Positions 1 to 5,023 of a stretch of 5,023 nucleotides of DNA are shown here, one piece after another (position 1 is the stretch's first letter; every line of letters begins with the position of its first letter). Position numbers and translations under genes: made by a program. This DNA comes from an uncultured Clostridia bacterium (GTDB taxonomy: Bacteria > Bacillota > Clostridia > Oscillospirales > CAG-272), in the NCBI GenBank assembly GCA_946061315.1, contig CAMGRB010000117.1, forward strand, positions 1 through 5,023, read 5' to 3'. Below the pieces are notes generated by a model. That model was not told the DNA's origin, made no database searches, and worked only from the letters and a program-made list of their open reading frames with translations.

Positions 1-19
1 ATGCGATGAATTGGAGTGA
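1..19 (+). CDS. Possible 3' end of an upstream gene (partial)
   Basis: The frame beginning at base 2 is open from the window edge and reads Cys-Asp-Glu-Leu-Glu before a TGA stop at 17-19. That stop directly abuts the ATG of the next reading frame (20-22), an arrangement typical of translationally coupled genes. Only five codons are visible, so nothing can be said about the product and the frame may not be coding. Because the next ORF is in the same frame, a second reading is that both pieces are one gene interrupted by a nonsense codon. Confidence 0.35.
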
Positions 20-30
20 ATGGACTCCAA
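11..30 (+). repeat. Perfect 7-bp inverted repeat enclosing a stop/start junction
   Basis: Bases 11-17 (TTGGAGT) and 24-30 (ACTCCAA) are exact reverse complements separated by a six-base loop, GAATGG. The left arm contains the only Shine-Dalgarno-like GGAG for the ORF at 20. The loop holds most of the junction between the TGA stop and the ATG. In RNA this would be a compact hairpin covering the initiation site. No U-tract follows, so it is not a terminator. A regulatory role is inferred. Confidence 0.55.
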
Positions 31-205
31 ACAATCTTTATACTTTGAAAGTGACAGTCGCATGCAGTTGTTTTCCTTGCGTGACACTCTTGTATGGTCG
101 GCATATCCCTTAATTGCCTTCTTTATTATAGGAATGATGCTTATAATAGTGGCAATAGTAAAGCCTTTCCGCGAGTCGCTTCACAAAATGTTCTTTATAA
201 AATAA
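20..205 (+). CDS. Small single-pass membrane protein, unrecognised
   Basis: This 61-residue ORF is of unknown function. Residues 1-23 are polar. Residues about 24-47 form one long hydrophobic stretch rich in Ile, Leu, Met, Phe and Ala, long enough to cross the membrane. The last 14 residues carry Lys48, Arg51, Lys56 and Lys61, which by the positive-inside rule predicts an outside N-terminus and a cytoplasmic tail. There is no cleavable signal peptide. The ATG follows the preceding TGA directly. The nearest GGAG (13-16) ends only three bases before it, which is short spacing, so coupled re-initiation is more likely than independent initiation. Met15 (codon 62-64) is a possible alternative start. 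It could instead be the last membrane segment of a larger transporter-like gene broken by the TGA. A strong hairpin directly follows the stop, which supports this being a real gene end. Confidence 0.45.
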   Translation: MDSKQSLYFESDSRMQLFSLRDTLVWSAYPLIAFFIIGMMLIIVAIVKPFRESLHKMFFIK

Positions 206-207
206 TA

Positions 208-240
208 TATGGGTTGCCGTAAAAGTTTCGGCAACCCATA
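208..240. terminator. Probable bidirectional hairpin terminator between convergent genes
   Basis: A perfect 12-bp stem pairs 208-219 with 229-240 around a nine-base loop. It begins two bases after the stop of the + strand small ORF. On the + strand it is followed by a weak U-run (ATCTTT). Read on the - strand, the stem is followed by the T-rich TATTATTTTAT. It lies about 80 bases past the trxB stop, so it can close transcription from both sides of this convergent junction. Confidence 0.75.
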
Positions 241-290
241 ATCTTTAAGGAAATAGGCGAATTTAGCAAGAATACGCGTTTTTCCGTTTA

Positions 291-316
291 TTTGTAGGGC
301 AGGGGCTTGCCTGCCG
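291..316. repeat. Short palindromic intergenic element
   Basis: After TTTGTAG comes a hairpin with arms GGCAGG (298-303) and CCTGCC (310-315) and a six-base loop. It sits three bases beyond the trxB stop and lacks a U-tract on either strand. The pattern of TTTGTAGGG followed by a GC-rich palindrome resembles short interspersed repeats I recall from intergenic regions of gut Clostridia genomes. Only one copy is present here, so the repeat status is inference. The rest of the gap (241-290) shows no recognisable signal. Confidence 0.4.
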
Positions 317-318
317 CT

Positions 319-1227
319 TTATTTAAGGTTATTTATATAATTTACCGCATTTATTGCGGCAACGGTGCCGTCGGACACCGCGGTGGTAAGCTGGCGTACC
401 TCTTTTGTGCGGCAATCACCCGCCACGAAAATTCCGTTTGTTTTGGTTGTGCAATTCTCACCCGAGATCGCATATCCGCCCTTATCAAGAGAGATAAGGT
501 TTTCAAAAGGTGCGTTTTGCGGCTCCTGCCCGACGGCTATGAAAAGGCCGTCTACCGAGAGTGTGTCCGTTTTACCGTTCACTACGTTTTTTATTTCTAT
601 CTCCGAGAGCTTTTTGTCGCCTTTTAACGAGGTGACAACACAGTTCATTATAAACGATACGTTCTCCCTCTTTTCAAGTATCTTAACAAGATGCGCTTCT
701 CCCCTGAAAACGTCACGCCTGTGTATAATATCGACGTGAGAGCAACGCTCCGAGAGGAACACGGCGTCTTGCAGGGCGGCATCTCCTCCTCCGACAACGG
801 CGACGTTTTTGCCTCTGAAAAACGCTCCGTCACAAACGGCACAGTACGACACTCCCCTGCCTGTAAATTTTTCTTCGCCGTCAAGCCCGAGGTGGCGGTG
901 GCGCGCACCCGTCGCTATTATAACGCTTTTACATTCGTATCTATGGCTGTCGGTAACTACGGTTTTTATTTTGCCGTCTATAATTTCCGAAACGCTTTCA
1001 AAGCTTATTTGCGCGCCGAGGAGCTTTGACTGTTCTACGAGATGATCTGCAAGTTCGGCACCGCTTATCTTTTCAAAGCCCGGATAATTTTCAACGCATG
1101 GCGAGTACGTTATCTGACCGCCGAAAACCTCTTTTTCAAGCACTAATACGCTTTTGCCCGCGCGCAGCGCATAAACCGATGCGGTAAGCCCCGCAGGTCC
1201 TGCGCCGACTACTATTATATCGTACAT
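319..1227 (-). CDS. trxB: Thioredoxin reductase (NADPH)
   Basis: This cytoplasmic FAD enzyme passes electrons from NADPH to oxidised thioredoxin, maintaining protein thiols and supplying ribonucleotide reductase and peroxidases. The protein has 302 residues, close to the usual bacterial length. Residues 8-13 are the FAD dinucleotide-binding GAGPAG. The redox-active Cys129-x-x-Cys132 (CAVC) lies in the inserted NADPH domain. GGGDAA at 146-151 and the His-Arg-Arg at 169-171 bind NADPH and its 2'-phosphate. GIFVAGDC at 265-272 is the second FAD contact, followed by the conserved RQLTTAVSDG. The intact NADPH motifs argue against a ferredoxin-linked clostridial FFTR. A TTG lies nine codons upstream in frame, but the Shine-Dalgarno GGGGGTGA sits inside that extension, so the ATG at 1225-1227 was chosen. 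No thioredoxin gene is adjacent. It appears to be transcribed alone from a promoter just below the tyrS terminator. Confidence 0.95.
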   Translation of the reverse strand: MYDIIVVGAGPAGLTASVYALRAGKSVLVLEKEVFGGQITYSPCVENYPGFEKISGAELADHLVEQSKLLGAQISFESVSEIIDGKIKTVVTDSHRYECKSVIIATGARHRHLGLDGEEKFTGRGVSYCAVCDGAFFRGKNVAVVGGGDAALQDAVFLSERCSHVDIIHRRDVFRGEAHLVKILEKRENVSFIMNCVVTSLKGDKKLSEIEIKNVVNGKTDTLSVDGLFIAVGQEPQNAPFENLISLDKGGYAISGENCTTKTNGIFVAGDCRTKEVRQLTTAVSDGTVAAINAVNYINNLK

Positions 1228-1231
1228 AATT

Positions 1232-1239
1232 TCACCCCC
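1232..1239 (-). promoter_or_regulatory. Ribosome binding site fixing the trxB start
   Basis: On the - strand the sequence reads GGGGGTGA followed by AATT and ATG. It matches the GGTGA end of the anti-Shine-Dalgarno complement with good spacing to the ATG at 1225-1227. Its position inside the longer TTG-initiated frame rules that longer frame out. Confidence 0.8.
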
Positions 1240-1286
1240 GATATTATTTGCCAAACGTGCAACGGATTAAACGGAGCACGCGCCCG

Positions 1287-1316
1287 ATTTTACAAAGGAG
1301 CGAGTCCGTTTTTCAA
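1287..1316 (-). promoter_or_regulatory. Probable sigma-A promoter of trxB
   Basis: On the - strand a -35 box TTGAAA (1311-1316, five of six consensus) and a -10 box TAAAAT (1287-1292, five of six) are separated by 18 bases. The predicted transcript would begin near 1280, giving an untranslated leader of roughly 50 bases. The -35 box begins inside the T-run that ends the tyrS terminator. A weaker TTGTAA/TTTAAT pair lies slightly downstream. Confidence 0.5.
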
Positions 1317-1348
1317 AAAAGCCGCCTTTGTTTTTTCGGGCGGCTTTT
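1312..1348 (-). terminator. Intrinsic terminator of tyrS
   Basis: The arms AAAAGCCGCC and GGCGGCTTTT pair 1317-1326 with 1339-1348 around a 12-base loop. Read on the - strand, the stem starts four bases past the tyrS stop and is followed by a continuous run of T (1315-1320), the classic rho-independent form. It separates tyrS from trxB, so the two are independent units unless read-through occurs. Confidence 0.88.
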
Positions 1349-1352
1349 CGTT

Positions 1353-2609
1353 TTATTTAAGGTTTATCTTAATGAAATTCTTTTTACCCTTCTGGGCTAT
1401 AACGTATCCGTCCTTGAAGTCGTCAAGCGTCAAGGTTGCTCCGACGTCGGTTACCTTGTTGCCACCGACGGATACTGCGTTTTGCTGTATCATTCTGCGT
1501 GCCTCGGATTTTGACGGCATAAAGCCGACTTCAACCAAAAGGTCTATAACAGATACTCCGCCCTCAACCTTTGCTTTTTCTATATCCGCCTTCGGCATAT
1601 GCTCGATATTGTTGCCCGAGCCGAAAAGTGCGTTTACGGACTCTATTACCTTGTCCGCTTCCTCCTTGCCGTGAACGAGCTTCGTTATCTCGTAAGCCAT
1701 AGTCCTCTTTGCCTTGATTATATCGGTCGAGCAAAGCTCCTTTATGGTGTCCATATCTATCTCGGTAAAGAGCTTTAATAGCGTTTCTACGTTTTCGTCG
1801 TCTATATTGTAGAAATACTGATAAAAGTCAAACGGGGTTGTCTTATCTCTTGCTATCCAGAGAGTTCCCTTTTCCGTCTTGCCCATCTTTTTGCCCTCTT
1901 TGGTGAGAAGAAGCGGGCAGGTAAGACCGAATATGTTGTTGTCGTTTGACACGTCGTCGTCGCTTATATATTTCATCTTGCGGTTGAGCATCGTGCCGGC
2001 AACGATATTTCCCCATTGGTCGCTTCCGCCTATCTGGAGCACGCAGTTTTTCGTTCTGTTAAGATAAACGAAGTCGTATGCCTGCATAAGCATATAGCCC
2101 ATTTCAAGAAAAGTGAGGCCGCCCTCTTTTATTCTGTTTGCGTAAGCGTCTGCCGAGAGCATCGTGTTTACGTTGAAATGAACGCCTATATCACGCATAA
2201 AATCAATATAGTCGTAAGGACGCATCCACTCGGAGTTGCTGTGTATCTCCGCGGCGTTTTCTCCGTCCGTTCTTATAAAGCGGGAGGCGAGGTTCTTTAC
2301 CTCCTGCACGTTTTTCTCGACCTGCTCCTTTGTGAGCATTTTGCGCATATCGCTCTTGCCGCTCGGGTCGCCTATCAAAGCGGTGGCGCCGCCTATTACG
2401 AGAATACCCTTGTGTCCCGCTCTTTGCAGATACCTGAACATCATAAGGGCAAAAAAGTGTCCTATATGCAAGCTGTCGGCTGTCGGGTCTATACCGAGAT
2501 AAAACGTCATAGGCTTGCCGTTTATTATTTCCTTTACCTTTTCGGTATTGGTGCATTGATAAATGTATCCTCTTTCGTTAAGGGTATCAAACAAGGTCTT
2601 GTTTTCCAT
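1353..2609 (-). CDS. tyrS: Tyrosine--tRNA ligase (TyrRS)
   Basis: This class I aminoacyl-tRNA synthetase activates tyrosine with ATP and charges tRNA-Tyr in the cytoplasm, acting as a homodimer. The protein has 418 residues, the normal bacterial TyrS length. The catalytic HIGH motif is at 48-51 within the DPTADSLHIGH block. Tyrosine-pocket residues are visible as Tyr37, Tyr172, Gln176 and Asp179, with QIGGSDQWGN at 192-201. The KMSKS loop appears as Lys-Met-Gly-Lys-Thr at 241-245, similar to the KFGKT form of Bacillus enzymes. The C-terminal part, from about 350, is an S4-type RNA-binding domain (SKSEARRMIQQNAVSVGG, 366-383) that contacts tRNA. An ATG lies 19 codons upstream in frame, but the start at 2607-2609 has the GGAG site and gives the usual family N-terminus. 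It has its own promoter and terminator and no room for a T-box leader. Confidence 0.97.
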   Translation of the reverse strand: MENKTLFDTLNERGYIYQCTNTEKVKEIINGKPMTFYLGIDPTADSLHIGHFFALMMFRYLQRAGHKGILVIGGATALIGDPSGKSDMRKMLTKEQVEKNVQEVKNLASRFIRTDGENAAEIHSNSEWMRPYDYIDFMRDIGVHFNVNTMLSADAYANRIKEGGLTFLEMGYMLMQAYDFVYLNRTKNCVLQIGGSDQWGNIVAGTMLNRKMKYISDDDVSNDNNIFGLTCPLLLTKEGKKMGKTEKGTLWIARDKTTPFDFYQYFYNIDDENVETLLKLFTEIDMDTIKELCSTDIIKAKRTMAYEITKLVHGKEEADKVIESVNALFGSGNNIEHMPKADIEKAKVEGGVSVIDLLVEVGFMPSKSEARRMIQQNAVSVGGNKVTDVGATLTLDDFKDGYVIAQKGKKNFIKINLK

Positions 2610-2615
2610 AAATAA

Positions 2616-2619
2616 CTCC
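2616..2619 (-). promoter_or_regulatory. Ribosome binding site fixing the tyrS start
   Basis: GGAG on the - strand lies six bases before the ATG at 2607-2609. The alternative in-frame ATG, 19 codons upstream at 2664-2666, falls at about the predicted transcription start, which leaves no room for a ribosome binding site. The shorter protein is therefore correct. Confidence 0.75.
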
Positions 2620-2670
2620 AAAAACAACGTATTGCGGCACCTTTTGTCCGCTTTTTCAAAAATCAATCAT

Positions 2671-2699
2671 ATTTTAGCACAATTAAGCCACACTGTCAA
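2671..2699 (-). promoter_or_regulatory. Strong sigma-A promoter of tyrS
   Basis: On the - strand a perfect -35 box TTGACA (2694-2699) is followed by a 17-base spacer and a -10 box TAAAAT (2671-2676, five of six). TGC directly before the -10 makes it an extended -10 promoter. Transcription should start around 2664, about 55 bases before the tyrS ATG. It lies just past the terminator of the preceding operon, so tyrS forms its own unit. No operator-like palindrome is seen over it. Confidence 0.88.
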
Positions 2700-2711
2700 C
2701 CGCATTTTAGC

Positions 2712-2742
2712 AAAAAACGCACGTTATGCACGTGCGTTTTTT
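2712..2742. terminator. Intrinsic terminator of the glycohydrolase operon
   Basis: A perfect 13-bp stem pairs AAAAAACGCACGT (2712-2724) with ACGTGCGTTTTTT (2730-2742) around a five-base loop. Read on the - strand it begins 22 bases after the TGA stop of the glycohydrolase gene and ends in six T. The symmetric A/T ends mean it could work in either direction, but no + strand gene needs it. Confidence 0.92.
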
Positions 2743-2764
2743 ATTAAATAAGCGAATTTTACGT

Positions 2765-4111
2765 TCAGTCAATAAATTGAAGGGTCTTTTCAGCCATTTC
2801 TTTTACCGAAACGGTGGTATAGGCGAACAGGGAGCTTTCAAGCGTATCGTTTATGCGCTCCGTCCATACCGACGGCAGATTTTTGTATCCGAGCAAAACT
2901 CCGAGCACGGAGCCTACCGTTGCACCGTTGCAGTCGGTATCAAAGCCCTGAAATACGGCAAGGCAGATTGACTTGGCATAATCCCCGCCGCCGTAAAGGA
3001 GAGATGCGGTCACTATCTCTGCGTTTGATATTGTGTGGCACCAATCGTGAGGATCGCACTCGTCATAACGCTTGTGAAAGTCGTCGAAAAATTCATCGGA
3101 GCTTACCCCGTTTTCGTAATCCGATATTACCCTCAATATAGCTTCGTGAAGTCTTGAATTTTTGGGTATCTCGTCAAGTCCTGCCTTTATGGCGTCCTTT
3201 ACGTTGCCTGCCGTAAATGCGGCGGCTATCATAGCGGACGCCCACATCTCGCCGTAAATTCCGTTCTTTACGTGGGACATTGAAGCGTCTCTGAATGCCA
3301 TATCGGCGGCAGAGCGCGGGTCGCCGGGGTTAATATATCCGAAGAAGTCGCCCCTTATCTGCGCCCCTATCCACTCTCTGTATGCGTTTTTGTATTTTGC
3401 GCTATCGGGCGGCAAAAATCCGTTTACAAAGTTTTTGAATGCGACTTTCTCTGCGGTACAATATGCGTCCTTTACCTGCGCCGAGAGCCATACCCTCATA
3501 ACATCCTCGGACGTGAAATTTCTGCCGTAACGCTTTAAGATTTCGTAGCCGATGAGTATATAGTTCGTGTCGTCATCGACCGGCATCCTGCCGAAATCTT
3601 TCGGATACAGACGCTCTTTCAGAAAACTTCTTATCGGAACGTCACATTTAAGGTCCTCTTTGTCTATATAGCGTGAGATAGGATAGTTGCCGGTCGCCTT
3701 AAGCAGCGTGTCAATTTCTTCTTTCGTTCCTCCCTCAATGGGTTTGCCGAGGAAGCAACCGCAGATTCTTCCGTACCATCCGCCAAGCACTCTGTCGCTT
3801 ATCTCGTCCTTCGGACACTCTGTTTTTTTGCCCGTTCCCTCGCACTCTTTATGTATGGACTCAATATCGTTTGGTTCTACGTATTTATATCCGTCACGTA
3901 CACCCGTTTCCTCTATGAGTTCAAACAGCACATCCGCAAACTTTTCTTTTATCTCGCCGTTTTCCATATTCGAGATGGCAAAGAACAGATCCTTGTATTT
4001 CTCAACGTCCTTTCCCTCATCGATACACTGACGGTATTCGGTTTTAAGGTTTCTTGACCAAAGCTCCCAATCGTGTATCTTCTCGTAATCGGGTAACAAT
4101 TTTTCTTTCAT
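2765..4111 (-). CDS. ADP-ribosylglycohydrolase (DraG/ARH) family protein
   Basis: The family hydrolyses N- or O-glycosidic bonds to ADP-ribose or related ribosyl groups using a binuclear Mg or Mn centre; the substrate of this member is unknown. The protein has 448 residues and no signal peptide or membrane segment, so it is probably cytoplasmic. The family core starts near 104 with DRVLGGWYGRICGCFLGKPIEG (Gly-rich first helix). It contains the metal-binding DDDT at 179-182 and closes with GFDTDCNGATVG at 389-400, where Asp391 and Asp393 would complete the metal site. Residues 250-300 include the subfamily-like GYINPGDPRSAADMAFRDAS segment. The first roughly 100 residues are a charged, probably helical extension absent from minimal DraG proteins. 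A GTG three codons upstream abuts the AGGAG site directly, so the ATG at 4109-4111 was chosen. It follows the ribokinase-like gene by 17 bases in one operon and ends before a terminator. Family is confident; activity is not. Confidence 0.9.
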   Translation of the reverse strand: MKEKLLPDYEKIHDWELWSRNLKTEYRQCIDEGKDVEKYKDLFFAISNMENGEIKEKFADVLFELIEETGVRDGYKYVEPNDIESIHKECEGTGKKTECPKDEISDRVLGGWYGRICGCFLGKPIEGGTKEEIDTLLKATGNYPISRYIDKEDLKCDVPIRSFLKERLYPKDFGRMPVDDDTNYILIGYEILKRYGRNFTSEDVMRVWLSAQVKDAYCTAEKVAFKNFVNGFLPPDSAKYKNAYREWIGAQIRGDFFGYINPGDPRSAADMAFRDASMSHVKNGIYGEMWASAMIAAAFTAGNVKDAIKAGLDEIPKNSRLHEAILRVISDYENGVSSDEFFDDFHKRYDECDPHDWCHTISNAEIVTASLLYGGGDYAKSICLAVFQGFDTDCNGATVGSVLGVLLGYKNLPSVWTERINDTLESSLFAYTTVSVKEMAEKTLQFID

Positions 4112-4119
4112 AATCAACA

Positions 4120-4124
4120 CTCCT
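4120..4124 (-). promoter_or_regulatory. Ribosome binding site of the glycohydrolase gene
   Basis: AGGAG on the - strand lies eight bases before the ATG at 4109-4111, inside the 17-base gap after the kinase stop. It abuts the alternative GTG at 4118-4120, which leaves no spacing for initiation there and decides the start. Confidence 0.75.
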
Positions 4125-4128
4125 ATAC

Positions 4129-4998
4129 TTATTTTTTGAAATTTTCAACTTCTTTTCTTGTCGGCACGGACTTTGAGGCACCGTATCTCGAACATGCGAT
4201 TGACGCCGCACGGCTGCCGAAAATGCAGCTCTCTTCAAGCGTTTTCCCCTCGGAAAGCCCAAGTACAAGCCCGCCGCAAAGCGTATCCCCTGCCGCCGTG
4301 GTATCGACAACCTTTACCTCGATGCACGGATACCTTTTTGACGTTTTTCCGTCATCGATTTCAAAGCCGTTTTTGCCGAGCGTGGTTATAATTTCAGACA
4401 CTCCTGCGCCAAAAATTTCTTTTTTGCCACCGAGCAGTTCAAGCTCGGTTTCATTCGGCGTTACTATGTCGGCGTATTTAAGGTACGGTATAATAGCCGT
4501 ATTTGCCGGTGCGGGATTGAGAACCGTTACCATTCCTTTTTCCCTTGCGCTTTTTAAGGCGTACCCTATTATATCGATCGGATTTTCAAGCTGGGTAAGC
4601 AAAATATCGCCGCTTTCTGCCTCTTTGAAAAAAGCGTCTATATCGTCCTTGCAAAGCTCGGTATTTGCGCCTCCGTCTATTATAATGCGGTTATTCCCCT
4701 CGTTTACAACTATAATGGCAGTGCCTGTAGGCGAGGTTTTGGTTTTTCTTATATGCTCCACGTTCACACCGACGCCTGACAGATTTTCAAGATGAGCCTT
4801 GCCGAAACCGTCATCGCCGACAACGCCGCACATATAAACGTCACCGCCGAGCTTTGCGGCGGCAAAAGCCTGATTTGCACCCTTGCCCCCACTGTTTGAC
4901 ATGAAGTTTTTGCCGTAAACCGTTTCCCCCGCCTGCGGAAAGCGGTCGGTTTCTATGACGAGGTCCGTATTAAGGCTCCCGACAACGAATATTCTCAT
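4129..4998 (-). CDS. rbsK: Ribokinase-type PfkB family carbohydrate kinase
   Basis: It probably phosphorylates ribose, or a close sugar, at the 5-hydroxyl with ATP in the cytoplasm, feeding the pentose phosphate pathway or PRPP synthesis. The protein has 289 residues, slightly shorter than E. coli RbsK, with no motif missing. GSLNTDLV at 7-14 supplies the sugar-binding Asn and Asp. GGKGANQA at 37-44 is PfkB signature 1. Glu138, NPAPA at 161-165 and TPNETE at 180-185 are typical of ribokinases. DTTAAGDT at 232-239 is signature 2, with the anion hole and catalytic base Asp238. The final GASKSVPTRKEV resembles the ribokinase potassium-site end. The start ATG at 4996-4998 has a GAGG site about eight bases upstream. 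It is the visible first gene of an operon with the glycohydrolase. Symbol is by motif similarity; a different pentose or nucleoside substrate cannot be excluded. Confidence 0.88.
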   Translation of the reverse strand: MRIFVVGSLNTDLVIETDRFPQAGETVYGKNFMSNSGGKGANQAFAAAKLGGDVYMCGVVGDDGFGKAHLENLSGVGVNVEHIRKTKTSPTGTAIIVVNEGNNRIIIDGGANTELCKDDIDAFFKEAESGDILLTQLENPIDIIGYALKSAREKGMVTVLNPAPANTAIIPYLKYADIVTPNETELELLGGKKEIFGAGVSEIITTLGKNGFEIDDGKTSKRYPCIEVKVVDTTAAGDTLCGGLVLGLSEGKTLEESCIFGSRAASIACSRYGASKSVPTRKEVENFKK

Positions 4999-5023
4999 AG
5001 GTTATACCTCGCATAAACTGTCT
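4995..5023 (-). CDS. Possible 3' end of an upstream operon gene (partial)
   Basis: On the - strand a frame open from the window edge reads Thr-Val-Tyr-Ala-Arg-Tyr-Asn-Leu and stops at TGA (4997-4995). That stop overlaps the kinase ATG in the ATGA arrangement common in translationally coupled operons. The kinase's own frame has a TAA just upstream, so it cannot extend. Eight codons are too few to identify a product or prove coding. Confidence 0.35.

Noticed and set aside
17..19. Selenocysteine or reassigned UGA codon
   Set aside because: The hairpin encloses the UGA rather than following it as a bacterial SECIS would, and TGA serves as the stop of the glycohydrolase gene while TGG encodes Trp in the other proteins.
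307..627. A 106-codon + strand ORF starting with TTG at the right of the palindrome
   Set aside because: Almost entirely antisense to the 3' end of trxB, no motif, and the start lies in the loop of a palindromic element.
318..1364. Identical 13-base sequence at the 3' ends of trxB (318-330) and tyrS (1352-1364)
   Set aside because: Explained by both proteins ending in Asn/Asn-like codons plus Leu-Lys and TAA with the same codon choices; the flanks diverge at once, so it is probably chance.
2016..2615. A 199-codon + strand ORF opposite tyrS
   Set aside because: It lies entirely antisense to a confidently identified gene, has no recognisable motif, and reads as the mirror frame of a biased coding strand.
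2623..2655. Degenerate T-box core in the tyrS leader
   Set aside because: AAAGGTGCCGC resembles the T-box antiterminator sequence only partly, and the specifier loop, stem I and terminator are absent in the roughly 55-base leader.
2704..2712. Second TGCTAAAAT upstream of the tyrS promoter as an additional -10 box
   Set aside because: No -35 sequence occurs at suitable spacing; the region upstream is the terminator stem of the previous operon.
4136..4795. A 219-codon + strand ORF opposite the kinase gene
   Set aside because: Fully antisense to the ribokinase, Ser/Pro-rich composition typical of a shadow frame, and no ribosome binding site or family motif.

Overview
The window looks like chromosomal DNA from a low-to-mid GC Firmicute, most likely an uncultured Clostridia-type gut bacterium. 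This rests on impression from the sequence rather than a search: the thioredoxin reductase and tyrosyl-tRNA synthetase read like clostridial versions, there is a canonical TTGACA / TAAAAT promoter, Shine-Dalgarno sites are GGAG-rich, and intergenic gaps are short and mostly occupied by U-tailed hairpin terminators. Codon use looks standard: TGG encodes Trp, and both TAA and TGA act as stops.

Layout. At the left edge, on the + strand, is the tail of an unidentified gene (ending at 19), abutted by a 61-codon reading frame (20-205) with one membrane segment. A perfect inverted repeat (11-30) surrounds the stop/start junction. A strong hairpin (208-240) separates this from everything else, which lies on the - strand. 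A short palindromic element at 291-316 resembles interspersed mini-repeats of gut Firmicutes. The - strand genes, in transcription order from the right, are: ribokinase-type PfkB kinase (4129-4998), ADP-ribosylglycohydrolase-family protein (2765-4111), a terminator (2712-2742), tyrS with its own sigma-A promoter (1353-2609), a terminator (1315-1348), and trxB with its own probable promoter (319-1227).

Function. The kinase and the glycohydrolase form a tight two-gene operon (17-bp gap). The kinase may also overlap an upstream gene through an ATGA junction at the right edge. Their pairing suggests release of a ribosyl sugar from an N-glycosidic substrate followed by its phosphorylation, but the substrate is not readable from sequence. 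tyrS and trxB are housekeeping genes transcribed as separate units. The biologically open parts are the glycohydrolase/kinase pair, with its roughly 100-residue N-terminal extension, and the small membrane ORF with its hairpin-enclosed start. I see no CRISPR array, tRNA, rRNA, transposase, integrase or defence gene, and no clear evidence of a wholly new system.
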